From assembly GCA_028583685.1 (NCBI GenBank), contig JAMXIF010001253.1, positions 30,192,860-30,256,859 on the forward strand: a stretch of 64,000 nucleotides of DNA, given 5' to 3'. A program made the position numbers and the translations under genes. Position 1 is the stretch's first letter, and each line of letters begins with the position of its first letter. Origin of the DNA: Petaurus breviceps papuanus. Taxonomy: Eukaryota > Chordata > Mammalia > Diprotodontia > Petauridae. Below, piece by piece: positions 23,826 to 57,934 of the stretch. The notes beneath the pieces are model-generated. The model made no database searches, was not told the DNA's origin, and was given only the letters and a program-made list of their open reading frames with translations.

Positions 23826-24089
23826 ATAACATTCTCTCCATAATTAGATAATAACATTTCAATTACCTTACATGTGATGATTACTGATTCAACTCCAGTA
23901 TGGTAGAATTTTTCTAATACATAGTCAATATCAATATAGTATTTTAAAGCTATTCTGATAAGTTTTGATATATACTAAGAATGAAAAATTGTGACCATTG
24001 TAAAAGTGATATACCAAGTACAATAGGAACATGAATAGTGAAATTTTAAGGTAATATAAACACCACTGGACCCTATACTACCTGTCTTT

Positions 24090-24300
24090 TATAATAGCAG
24101 CTCACATTTATAAGGTGATTTAAGGTTTACAAAACACATTTCCTACAATAACTATATAATGTAGATAGTACATTATTTTCATTTTATAGATGAGGAAACT
24201 GAAGCTCAGAGAGGCTAAGTGACTAGTCTACAGCCACATAGATCATACTGGACCTGGGGCCTGAATTAAAGTTTTCTTACTTCAAGCCTATTTCCATAAT
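24090..24300 (-). mobile_element. MIR-like SINE, antisense
   Basis: It contains ATTTTATAGATGAGGAAACT and CAGAGAGGCTAAGTGACTAG, the inverted MIR core. Similar MIRs lie at 31440-31610, 39880-40090, 43615-43735, 52495-52600 and 59130-59235. Confidence 0.6.
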
Positions 24301-24401
24301 ACTATGCTGTGTCTTATGGCCACCATGAATGGCAATCACCATCATTTTGATCATAGCTGTTACTTTTATTATTTATTTTTAATTTTTTATTACTTTTATC
24401 T

Positions 24402-24665
24402 AGGTTGGTTGTTATTCTTCCTTCTTAAAGAGGACCAAAATGACATCATTATGTTGGGGTCAAGGTACAGTGCATCCAACTGTGGCTGATCAAAGCAATA
24501 CATGCTCAGAAGGCAGATCAGGCACTAATGGTCCATAGGAACATTTGGAGTGAAGATGTCTCTTAATTTGTGCATCTTATGTTACACATCACCCTATGTT
24601 TCCCTGAGTTTGACTACCTCACTCATGCAACTATATCAGGTGGTTGGTAGCTGTGGTGGAAGAAT
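24402..24665 (-). mobile_element. RTE-type LINE 3' end, second copy
   Basis: The minus strand matches the last about 260 bp of the element at 1-470, including the terminal stretch around TTGGTCCTCTTTAAGAAGGA. It lies upstream of the ANKRD49 ATG exon. Confidence 0.6.
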
Positions 24666-24959
24666 TTGGCAACTAGGTATTTGTATAAATTAAACAAAGA
24701 GAAATTATAATATAATCCATATGCAAACAAAAGCTAAGCTATTTCCTGGAGTTTTAGAGAATCCTTTTTACCACAACCAGAGCAGATAGTAATCTAACAA
24801 GTGAATCTATTACTGGAAGAATTGAACTATATGAATATGGACATTATATATGAGTGAATGAAACTAGAAGATACAAAGACATTCTACATTTTGCTTAGAG
24901 AATAAAAGAAATGGTAAAATTGCTTTTATCACATGAAAAAAGAAACATCATTTCATGGA

Positions 24960-27900
24960 ACACTGATATCTTGCTCACAGTGAACATAAACAAAAAGACA
25001 ACTATGGAGATAACTCAGCCTATAAATTATCATATGTTTCAGAAGACAAAGAGAGAGAAACTCTACAAAGAACTCTGTAAGACCTTCTAAACCAAGTCAT
25101 TTTATATACTGATCCTTGGAGCTGGACATGGCAAGTTACTGTACAACATCACAAAAACTGAGATTTACTATTTAAGAAGTTCAGCTAGTTAAATCAACAT
25201 ATAACTAGAGTAGAGATGAGAAGAGCACACTGATGACAATTACAACTACTCCATGATATAAACTGCTTGTAAAGTAGTAAAGAAAAAGAAGATATTGTTG
25301 CAGTTTGTTACTTCCAACAGAAGTTTAACTACAAAAAGGCAATCCCTATAAAGAAGAGTCCAAAAGAACCCAGAAATTGCCTATGCCAGTAAATAATTTC
25401 CTAGACAAGGAGAAGTTCAGGGTAGCAAAAAGCAGAAATAATTTACTATATAAACCCATATACAAAATATTATAGAGAACAGTGGAAGATTAAAAATAAT
25501 AGTGCCTCAGAAAATGGGGAGCAGTAGGAAAAATGAGTCTTCAGAAAGCTTGGTAAGAAATTACTGCATGAAAATAAGCCATATCATTTCATGAACATTT
25601 ATAAATAAAACTGCAAGAATAACAGAAAAACAAATCTGGCAGTATTTCTAATTGTTCCCTTTTCATCTTCTGAGAGTGTAACCACACTTTTAAACTTATA
25701 ACAGTTCTTTCCCTGATATGCTCTATAAGAAAGCAAATATGGCACTTATGAAAATGAAGTTAAGCAGAACAGTTAGGTTAGACCAAATCAACAAAAATAT
25801 GTGACTAAAAAACAAAAGTAGTCAGTCTGCTAGCTTTTATTAAGAGCCTGCAATTGGCAGGCACAGACTGTGCTGAGCACTGAAGTATACGTTCTACGGT
25901 ATAGTAGAAATATCACTGATCTTGAAGAGATCTGTTTCAGTCTCATCTCAGATACATAGTGTGTGAATAAGGGTAATTAACATAAGGTTGGTGAGCTTGT
26001 TTCTTCATTTGTAAAGTGGGAGTGATAATAATACCTCTACTACTGTGAGGGGCTGTGAGGCTCTGAGATGGGACATAACTCGCTTTGAAAATCTTTAAGT
26101 ATTGTGTAAATATCAGCTGTAATAGTTTTTACCAACCCACTCTGCTTTCTCAGCTCTATAAAGTCTTTATGAGAACGTTCTCCATACATATAGAGGGTAT
26201 TGTACAAAATAGGAGAAGGGAATAGCCAGGTTTCCACAAATGATATTCTACAGCAGGCTGCATCCTCAGTTATACAACTGACTGAAAGGTGATAAAGAAC
26301 ACAAGACCCTGCTCCTTGTTGATTATGAAAGACTTAGAATAAAATGTAGCCTTAAAGGCTCTCTGGCAACAAAGTGTCACATGCATATAATAATATCGGA
26401 GAAGGTATCTAATTAGAGCATCTTGAGATGCTACTACAGAAATAATTTTTTTCAGTGCAGTAGTAATTTTTTTCAGTAATTCCCCTATCAATATCTATTA
26501 AGGTATAAAGTAGGAGATACATGCTAACTAAAGTTGTTTGCCTCTGGTATGGACAAAGCCCAGATGAAGAGGTATTGCCTTAGACAGTATATCTTGCTGA
26601 TGCTCTCACTTGAAGATAGCACAACCCAAAATATTTTATGACCTCCTTACTCAAATGACATTTAAAAGAGTTCAATTCAACAATCTATTCAGGAAAAAAA
26701 TGATAAAGCATACCTATTGCTCAAACTATGATACACAGCTGGATAGACAAGTCATGCAGTTAGATCAAGAGTAAATACATGATGATTGATGGTGAGATGG
26801 TCCAGAACTGAATAGGGGGAAAAGAACAGGCTGGATAGCATTTAGGAAATTGCCTAGTGCCTTTCATGATCTGGATTTTAAGTCATCCCCGACACAGAAA
26901 TTTATCTTTAACACAAATAGATCTGTAACCACTTAAAGGAATTTGGCCTAGTAAACCAAACAGGAAAAACCAAGTAGATAAGTATGGATATAGTAACCCA
27001 TATTATATGCAGTTAAATGGACAATTTTAGCACTTGTCCATCAGTACATATGTCTAGAACTGACAAATGAACAAATGAAATGATTTTCTATAGCAAACTT
27101 CATCTTCAATTATACAACTGATTAAAAAGGTGATACAGAAAACAAGACCCTGCTGTTTGTTGATCGTGAAGAATTTAGAATAAAATGTAGCCTTAAAGGC
27201 TCACCTGCAACAAAGTGTTGGGCTAGACCTAGCTGGGCTCAGAACTACACAGCAAAAAGAGGGCTGGACTGCTTTTAGGAAACTGAAGCAAACGTGGCCC
27301 CTGGCCTCCCCCCCACTCCTTTAAGATCAGATATTCTACTCATATTGTTGCATAGATATAAGTCATGGAGAATTATAGTTTGCAAAGAATTCAAAATGAA
27401 CATTGCACAGAAGGCAAGAGAGGTGCATAGCTGATGTGAATTTGTATCAAGTAAGGTACTTTGTAGAGATGGAGTAAAAGATGTTACCAGGTAACGTGTG
27501 AGCAAAAAAGACTGGCTTCTTTGTGTGAACGAACACAGCTGGACTGCCCTGGTTTTCTAGTGAAATCCTGTCCATCAAGAAAAAATGAGGAAAACTCTCA
27601 GCATGGTGTGGAATGCCTCTGTGGTGATGTTACGGGCAACATGAACAAGAATAGCAGTAAAGGCAGGTATGGATAAACTAATTTACATTGTTGGAAGAAT
27701 AAACTGATGAGATCATAGATCCATGTTATTTATATTAGATATATAGTTGCAAGTCATGAAAACCACACTTTCTGAAAAACCAAAATTGCAGATGACTCAA
27801 AAAAGCAACAGAGATGCATGGTAGAAATAAATAGGCTACAGTATATTACTTATGCTGACCTAACATATAAAAACTAACATAAAAGGCATACCTAGAAAGG

Positions 27901-28200
27901 TATAGGCAGATAATGAGGTAGGCCAGTTATGTTCTAAGAAGGGAAAATAGTCAGCCTGAATGACACTTTGGTGTCCACTGAATCTTAAAAGACCTAGAAA
28001 AAAGGCCTCTGGTGTATTTAGCAGATACTCTATGGAGAATTTATTGGAGGATACAGATGCAATTTACCTAGGATGAAAAAGCATGGATGAACTTTGCTTT
28101 GCACTACTGAAGGGAGTACCTACTGCAGAAATCTCAGATCTACTGAAGTACATTTAGCTAAGTATAATGGCATGTTTCTGAGACCTGGTCAGAACTGCTA
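24960..28200 (+). mobile_element. Degraded RTE-like LINE sequence, apparently two overlapping copies
   Basis: Plus-strand fragments resemble RTE endonuclease/RT proteins in several frames: KKTTMEITQ near 25000, LLLVDYERL near 26300 (compare VDYEKAFD), a GEMVQN..GWIAFRKL-like stretch near 26795, and EGWTAFRKLKQTW near 27260. A block of about 145 bp at 26239-26385 is repeated at 27079-27218, so at least two copies or a segmental repeat are present. Many stops and shifts make it inert. The limits are approximate. Confidence 0.45.
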
Positions 28201-28659
28201 GATCAGTCTTCTGGTCTTCCACCCATATCAGGATTCTCCCTTTTCTCCTCAAAGCCTCAAATGTAAATATGAAAGAAGGAAATTCTTAATGCACTTCTTT
28301 CCTTTTCTTTACACATTTAGCAAAAAACACTTAAAACATATATACAGAAAATCATAGTTTTATCCAGGTATCTTACCACCTCCTTGGTTCATATTCTTCC
28401 TTTGGGCTGAGTGATGTACATTTTGTTTGTTATACCGTCCCCTCTTCAAAAGTTAGGAATTTGCAGGTCAGGAGTCAACTGCTACATAACCCTCACCTAA
28501 GGCTTACCTGAGTGGATTTTTTTTCTTTTAAAAGGATAAACTCTAGTGTGTCTTCTTGTGTAATGTATTTTAATTCGTCAGTACCTCAAAATAATTTGAG
28601 GGAGAGGTAGTTAGTGGCTTTGAAATTAATTAAAAAAAAGAGGTTTGGTTTGGGATTTC

Positions 28660-28855
28660 GGTAAAATGAGGCAAACATACGATTGCAAGCAGCTTCAAAG
28701 CCTGGGTTAGAATCTCAGTTCTGCCTCCGACTACCTGCCTCAGGCAAGTCCAAGTCCCTTTTCTTCTCTAAGCCTCAGTTTCCTAATTTGTAAAATGAGG
28801 AGGGGTTGGGCTAGATGATCTCTACAGGGTCCCTTCCAACTCTAAATCCTATGAC
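28660..28855 (+). mobile_element. MIR-like CORE-SINE just outside the CpG island
   Basis: It contains TAAGCCTCAGTTTCCTAATT and the tail CCTTCCAACTCTAAATCCTA. It lies on the ANKRD49 side of the shared promoter. Confidence 0.65.
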
Positions 28856-29187
28856 ACTGGGATAGGAAGGGAATGAGGGTTGATGACCTGGAGAGGCGGA
28901 ATTCCCAAGACTTGGGGAGGCCATGACAAGGCCCTCAGGAGAGGGCCAGTCACCTCACAAGGCCGGCGTCGGGGCTCTCTGTCCTCCAACAAGAAACGGG
29001 TGGCTCTGCCAAGGTCCCAGGTAGGAAGAGAGAAGGAGGAAAAGCCGATGGGTCCTTGTTCGGCTCGATCTTGTCTAGTTGGGCGAGCGGACTGAGCCAC
29101 GTCTCCACCACAAGCAAGTCCGTTAAGCGCAGAAGACGGGACTCCGGGGGTGCGGGGGAGAGGGGGAGAGCGAACCCAACCTTCCAC

Positions 29188-29199
29188 GCACTTCCGGGT
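29188..29199 (-). promoter_or_regulatory. ETS-family site in the divergent promoter
   Basis: The minus strand reads CCCGGAAGTG, a full GABPA/ELK-type consensus. Such sites are typical of TATA-less bidirectional housekeeping promoters. Function is inferred from the motif and position. Confidence 0.6.
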
Positions 29200-29230
29200 C
29201 CTGTCACCAACTCTTCTCCAAAGTCGACCG

Positions 29231-29258
29231 GATTGGCTCACGTTAAAGGGGCGGGGAC
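29231..29258. promoter_or_regulatory. CCAAT box and GC box
   Basis: An inverted CCAAT box (GATTGGCT at 29231-29238, NF-Y type) is followed 10 bp later by a GC box (GGGGCGGGGAC at 29248-29258, Sp/KLF type). The spacing is typical of a core housekeeping promoter. Confidence 0.55.
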
Positions 29259-29318
29259 TCGTTCCCAAGAACCTAACCACGCTCCCTATACAGCAGCCAA
29301 CGAGATCAGGAGACTCCA

Positions 29319-29334
29319 TGACGTTCTCGCGCGA
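29319..29334 (+). promoter_or_regulatory. Half CRE and CGCG motif
   Basis: TGACGT at 29319-29324 is a half cAMP-response element (ATF/CREB type). It is followed at once by TCTCGCGCGAT, a CGCG-type initiator-like motif. Both lie on the MRE11 side of the ETS and CCAAT sites, so a MRE11 start just downstream is plausible. Confidence 0.4.
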
Positions 29335-29590
29335 TCTCAGAAAGCATCGGAAGAGGATGAGGTGATTTGCTACTTCCCCGCCTCCTCTCGTCTTTCCCGC
29401 CGGTTCTCGTCTGTGGAAGGCTTAGAGCCGTCGGCTTCAATCTGAACTGACCTCGCCACCCCTTTCTCCTGCACCCCCGGTAAAAGGCAGCCTGGATTTG
29501 CCCCCGTTGCCCAGTCACCTGCTCGCTGCGGCAGGGCAGTTTTTGGAGGGTGAGGAGGCCGTAGGACGTACTCCCAAGGCGGAAGGATAG

Positions 29591-29690
29591 NNNNNNNNNN
29601 NNNNNNNNNNNNNNNNNNNNNNNNNNNNNNNNNNNNNNNNNNNNNNNNNNNNNNNNNNNNNNNNNNNNNNNNNNNNNNNNNNNNNNNNNN
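29591..29690. other. Assembly gap (100 N) inside the CpG island
   Basis: Exactly 100 Ns, the usual placeholder for a gap of unknown length. The right edge is also the first base of a 40-bp inverted-repeat arm. Confidence 0.99.
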
Positions 29691-29859
29691 CCAGGGGCTG
29701 GGCTAACAAAGATGACCACAAGTTCCCCCCATCACGCACTAGTTCGGCTGGTTTCCCTGGACTCCTCGGGTGCCCGGCCAGTGGGATGATCCCTGGGCCA
29801 GCGAGGACCAGGCCTTGGAGGGGGGAACTTGTGGTCATCTTTGTTAGCCCAGCCCCTGG
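29691..29859. repeat. Perfect 40-bp inverted repeat beside the gap
   Basis: Bases 29691-29730 (starting CCAGGGGCTGGGCTAACAAA) are the exact reverse complement of 29820-29859, with an 89-bp spacer. The left arm begins at the first base after the N gap. Perfect identity and abutment to a gap suggest a fold-back assembly error, although a real hairpin in the promoter is possible. Confidence 0.9.
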
Positions 29860-29905
29860 AGAGGCTTTGCTATCCATTCCTGTCCGGGCTCTCCTCTCCG
29901 CTCAC

Positions 29906-29943
29906 AGTTTTCTAGGATAAAAAAAAAAAAAGTTTTCTAGGAT
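29906..29943 (+). mobile_element. Poly(A)-only insertion with 13-bp target-site duplication
   Basis: AGTTTTCTAGGAT occurs at 29906-29918 and again at 29931-29943, separated only by 12 A. This is the structure expected from L1-machinery retroposition of little more than an RNA tail. Replication slippage is less likely given the long unique flank unit. Confidence 0.6.
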
Positions 29944-30758
29944 CTGTCTGCGGGCACCTGTTGTCTCTGTAGACCATGTGTGCTGGTTGTTTAAGCTTGA
30001 ATCCATTTATTTGCGAAGGATAAATTTTCAGTTAAATAGAAGGATAACTTTAAGTAAGAATTAGATAATTGCTTTCATGAACGCAATCTAGTCTTTGCCT
30101 TTGAAGAAAAAAGGCTATCATATATCGTAGGAACCCTTCCTCCAGTATGCAAAGACTGGGGTTTCCCTCCCTCTTCTCCCTAAGGAAATGGGAAATATCA
30201 TTGGAAAAAGATCACCCATTGTAAAGAGACCAACTTAATGGGTTTAGAGTGACATTGAAAGTATACTTTTCTCTATTTTTACAGTATCTTTTAAGTAGGT
30301 TACATAATAGGTATTTATAAGTAAACAAGAGGCAGCTGTTTTAGTGGGATATGTAACATTTTATAGATAAAGATTATGTAATTTAAATAATGTGACATAA
30401 TTATATGTTGTGTCATGTTCATATATATATACGTACAAGAAGCTTAATGTGATAATTATATATATAGTGTCACGTACACAAATGTACATATAGCATGCAG
30501 GCAAGAGGCAGCTAATTTAGTGAGACTGCAATTAGGCCCCTGAATTAGAAAAGTCATGGGTTCAAGTCACTTATTTTATTGGCCATGTGACTCTGGACAA
30601 GTAACTTTTAAGTGCTTCAGACACTTCTCTGAGAGTTGTAGAATTTAAGGCAAATATTTTAAATATGCATAATTAATTTTTCTATTTATAAAATATGTTA
30701 TATAAATATGAAAATGCTCTGCAAATGCATTTAAAAATACAATCATTTTGTCTTTTAG
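29944..30758. other. MRE11 intron 1 sequence
   Basis: No exon is recognised. TA-rich sequence lies at about 30420-30500. A worn SINE-like piece lies at about 30505-30660 (GGCAAGAGGCAGCTAATTTA). Confidence 0.5.
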
Positions 30759-30877
30759 AACTGGGTTGGAGAATTTGAAATCCACAATAAATTTCCTGAC
30801 CAGCAGGACCTTAGGCAGTATTAGAAGGTACTTGGTGAGAGTGCTGGCCCTTAGCAACTGGGTTGAAGGTAGAAGAA

Positions 30878-30897
<20 letters not shown>
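30759..30897 (+). CDS. MRE11: MRE11 exon 2 (5' leader plus first 20 coding bases)
   Basis: The ATG at 30878 opens MNSADT-L, the counterpart of human MSTADAL, and the donor is gtaagc at 30898. The coding part is only 20 nt and ends in phase 2, which exactly fits the phase of the next exon. The preceding acceptor is taken as tcttttag ending at 30758, giving about 119 nt of leader. This 5' boundary is inferred; the coding part is firm. Confidence 0.85.
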
Positions 30898-54185
<23,288 letters not shown>

Positions 54186-54595
54186 GTAATGCAAATATTT
54201 TTACATGTTAAGAAAATGAATTTTCAACGTTCATGTAAATCAAATCAATCATTAGTGAAAGACATAGAGAATGACAAGAAAGTTGTTACATTCTTTTTTC
54301 TCTCTTGATATTATAGGGAAATTAACTACTAATAATAGTTATAAATAAATCATTTGCCTTCCTGAAAAAATAGAATAGTACTAAAAATTTTTTTTATGAA
54401 TGTTAAATTTCACTAAAGAAATGGAAAACTTCATCTACTGATATGGAGTATACTACTGAATATTTTCTATAAAGTTTTTTTTTCTTCCATTGTGGAGGTA
54501 AAAGGAAAATATATTTTTTTTTGTTAATGAAAAAAATTAAATAAGAATACTGCTGATGTTATATTTTGAATATTTTAGAAATTTGGCATATACAA

Positions 54596-54745
54596 TTTTT
54601 TTTTGTTTTTGGAGGGCAATTGGAGTTGTTACTTGCCCAAAGTCACACGGCTAATAAGTGTGTCTAGGGTCTGAGGCCGGATTTGAACTCAGGTCCTCCT
54701 GGCTCCAGGGCCGGTGCTCTATTCATTGTGCCACCTAGCCGCCCC
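54596..54745 (-). mobile_element. tRNA-derived SINE, antisense
   Basis: The imperfect flanks TGGCATATACA and TGGCGTATAAA suggest a target-site duplication. It lies in intron 11. Confidence 0.85.
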
Positions 54746-55436
54746 TGGCGTATAAATATTTTATCAGATCTTTTAATATTCTTTGCATAGTTAATCTGAA
54801 TTTTTGCATTGCTATTTTAAAGTTTTGTAACCTGAAACATTTTCATAATATTCAAATGCTTAGAAAAGGAGATTTCCCACATTGTTATATTTCAATTATT
54901 CAGGTACTTAGTTTTCATGTGTAGTAACTTTAATGTTCATTAATGATTTCATTAATGTTTCCTTATAAGAAATATATCTTTAGTTAAATATGTACTTTTC
55001 AGCAGACTGATTAAAACAAAGAATTTTGATAAAACAAAGTGAACAACCTAGATTTTTATTACTGAAGAACCTGTATCTAATGGATATGTCTTTTTATTAT
55101 AAAACCAAGATTAGAACAACTTATATTGTCTGAGTTCATTTGCATTTCAAAATGTAACTCATTTCCTATTATTAAAAAAAACTTCCAGTTTTAGAAAATT
55201 CACTTTAAAAATTATCTTAAACTTAATAACAGTTTTCAAACATAAGCATTCAAGTAGACAGAAATGAAAATAATTGTACATAAAATCATAAGTTTACCTT
55301 ATTCACAGAACAAAAGAATGTGTAGTAACTTTAACAAGATAATAACTAAATCATCTTGTTTACTTCAGTTTACTTCAGTGCTTTCTTATGAAATTTTTCC
55401 CCCCATGTTTCTTCTTCTGGATTTGGTTGCTTTTAT
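54746..55436. other. MRE11 intron 11 sequence, nothing recognised
   Basis: AT-rich, no repeat family or exon seen. I looked for the segment encoding INFGKL and the following residues and did not find it. Confidence 0.5.
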
Positions 55437-55678
55437 GTTGTTCAGTTGTTTTTCAGTCATGTCTGATTCTTTGTGGGATTTTCTTGGCAACGATACTGGA
55501 TCGGTTTCCTATTTCTCTGTAGCTCATTTTACAGATTAGGAAATTGAGGCAAACAGGATTAAGTGAGTTCCTCAGGGTCACACAGCTAATAAGTGTCTGA
55601 GGCCAGACTTGAGCTCATGAAGATGAATCTTCCTGACTCCAGGCCTGGCATTCTATCCACTGCACCACTTAGATGTTC
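55437..55678 (-). mobile_element. Long CORE-SINE (MAR1/MON type), antisense
   Basis: A complete long-form element: GTTGTTCAGTTGTTTTTCAG at the tail and GCACCACTTAGATG at the inverted head. TGCTTTTAT flanks it at 55428-55436 and 55679-55687. Confidence 0.88.
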
Positions 55679-55689
55679 TGCTTTTATAT

Positions 55690-56725
55690 ACACAATAATA
55701 ATTACCATAATAGTTGTATTCAATTTGTATACTACTATTTTCATTCTACTTCTCAGTTTGTATCCTTGTTTTTTGTGTCGTTCATACTTGTCTTTTCTTA
55801 TGGAGCAGTGACATTCTTTTTCCTAGTTTCTTCAGCCATTACTTAATATTTTCACGAGTTATTTCCATTTTTTTGGCCATTAGGAATGCTGTTCTTGAAT
55901 ATTTCTATATAGATATATCTTCATTCCCCAGTCAGCATCCTTCTGAGGTATAATTCTAATAGTGGGAACACTTGATTAAAGGATTTTTATCTCTTATTGT
56001 ACAAAACTATATTATTTTTCCAAAATATTGCAGCAATTCACACTGCTAGTGTTATTGTAATATTTCTATATCTCCATAGCCCCAGCATTTAGTGTTATTT
56101 TTAATACTGTTGCCAGTTTCATAGGTGTAAGATTGTTTTAATTTGCTTTAATTTGTGTTCTTGTACTTAGTCTTTCAGGTGACTATTGTTGGTCAAAAAG
56201 TTTGATTTTCGTTGCTAGAATTATTAGGGAGTTTGTTCTTTCAGGTGATCATGGATCCTTTGTGCTTCTAAATTACCAGTTATATGTATCCCTTAGCCAC
56301 TCACCTATTGGGATGTAGATTTTATAAACTGATGTTAGTTCACTGTGAATTTTGAATGTCAAATTTTTTGTCAGAAATGTTTGTAGCAAAGATATAAACC
56401 CCTCTTCCCATCTTTTTCTTTCTCCTTAAGTCTTTATACATTGCTTTTTGTTGTATAGAAGCCCTTTGTTTTCATGTATCTCGGTATATTTCATCATATA
56501 GACTGTCTTATATTTGTTGAAGAATTTATTACTTCATGTTTGTGTTAAATATCATATTGCATCATTTTCTATTGTTTGTGTGATTTTAAAAATTAATCCA
56601 TTTGGGATTTTTTTTTGTTTTGTGTGAAATATTAAGCTACTTTTACCTTTTCCATATTTCTATCCAGTTTCCTAACAGTTTTTATTGAGTAATCACATCT
56701 ACAATGCTTTTTGGTTTTAGATTTT
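55690..56725 (-). mobile_element. L1 3' portion, antisense
   Basis: Landmarks parallel L1-B: TTGGCCATTAGGAATGCTGT near 55875 and TCAGAAATGTTTGTAGCAAA near 56370. It is decayed and reaches toward the HAL1-like copy that follows. Confidence 0.55.
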
Positions 56726-56734
56726 TAAAAAATT

Positions 56735-57460
56735 TAAAAAAAATTTATTTTTTGTGCACAGAAGAGCAAAAGAGAGGATTCAAAATATACAGCAATAAAT
56801 TTCCATTTTAAGAAAGCATATGTAGTAAATACTACACATTGTGTGCCCAGCTGTCCATCTTTTCTTTGCTTCTTTGTAAGGTTTTTTTTTTTTTTGCTTT
56901 TCAGAGTGAGGAGGGCAGGGCAATTGTGGTTAAGTGATTTGTCCAAGGTCACATGGCTAGTAAGTGTTAAAGTGTCTGAGGTCAGATTTGAATTCAGGTC
57001 CTCCTGACTCCAGGGCTGGTGCTGTATTCATTGCACCCCCTATCCTCCCCTGTAAGTTTTCTTTTGCTCTCTGCTGTGTACTTTTTACTTTGTTCTTTCA
57101 ACTTCCCTCATCCTCCGAAGAAGGCTACAGTTAAGCATGGATATGTTTGTGTGTGTGGGTACATACATATACATCTACAGGTCTACGTGTCTACATATAT
57201 ATACATGTATGCACACAAATACCCACAGACATATATGTACACATGCATATGTTTACATATCTATAATCATGCTCATATATAGATATATACATGTATATGT
57301 ATATGTAAGACTATACTATACTTGTTTGTCCTCTGTTTCTGTAAGGGTGGATGTCTTCCTTCATAGATCCAAGTCTTTCCCTATTTTTCTAAGTCTATCA
57401 GCTCATCATTTCCTCTACCACTGCAATAGTCTGACCGTATACTGTTTAGTTATTTTAAAT
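56735..57460 (-). mobile_element. HAL1-like 3' region, interrupted by a SINE
   Basis: The text around AGCTGTCCATCTTTTCTTTG and GTTTTCTTTTGCTCTCTGCT matches 62525-62830 closely, including the adjoining TA/CA microsatellite. The SINE at 56882-57049 split it. Assignment to HAL1 rests on the longer copy at the window end. Confidence 0.5.
56882..57049 (-). mobile_element. tRNA-derived SINE nested in the HAL1-like copy
   Basis: A full-length antisense copy. The host element text resumes directly after it (TGTAAG on both sides). Confidence 0.88.
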
Positions 57461-57585
57461 AATCTAAAACAATATTAATATGGCTGATGTATAGTATACT
57501 TTTCCTATTTTTCTCTTCTGATTAAATCTGTTTCAGCTTTAACTTTATCTGAGATCTTGGTTTTAGATTTAGCCAATGCTAGTAT

Positions 57586-57840
57586 GGCTAGCAGGCAGCC
57601 GGGTGAATAGAGCACTGAACCTGAAGTCAGGAAAACCTGGGTTCACATCCAGCTTCGAAGACACTTACTAGCTGTATGATCCTGGGCAAATCACTTAACC
57701 TCTGTCTGCTTCAGTTTCCACATCTGTAAAATGGAGATTAGTAATCATACCTACCTCCCAGGGTTGTAAAAATCAAATGAGATAACATTTGTAAATTACT
57801 TATAAGCCTGAAAATACTAGTGATTATTTTTATTATTGTA
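57586..57840 (+). mobile_element. MIR/THER-like SINE
   Basis: A tRNA-like head (GAATAGAGCACTGAACCTGA), CORE (TAGCTGTATGATCCTGGGCA) and a middle part with TCAGTTTCCACATCTGTAAA are present. The tail is worn. Confidence 0.7.
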
Positions 57841-57934
57841 TGTCATTTGGTTCTACTACTAATAATAATTTCCTTTTTTAAAATCATTACCTGTTTTTTT
57901 TAACAGCACGTTGCCTTAACTATCAGTAAATCAG

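Larger units (their letters stand above)
28900..29880. promoter_or_regulatory. CpG island, divergent ANKRD49/MRE11 promoter
   Basis: This is the only GC- and CpG-rich stretch in the window. It lies between the 5' ends of the minus-strand ANKRD49 and the plus-strand MRE11. The noncoding first exons of both genes should be here. Possible donors are gtaaaa at 29480 (plus strand, MRE11) and gtgagc at about 29240 (minus strand, ANKRD49), but neither can be confirmed. The 100-N gap at 29591-29690 removes part of the island. Open frames through this block reflect GC content rather than coding. Confidence 0.85.

Noticed and set aside
28849-29877. Several overlapping open frames of 70-156 codons on both strands in the CpG island
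   Set aside because: They arise from GC-rich sequence with few stops, overlap each other on both strands, run into the N gap and show no recognisable protein text.
57019-57478. Open frames of 87 and 113 codons rich in Tyr, Ile and His
   Set aside because: They are translations of a TA/CA microsatellite within a HAL1-like copy.
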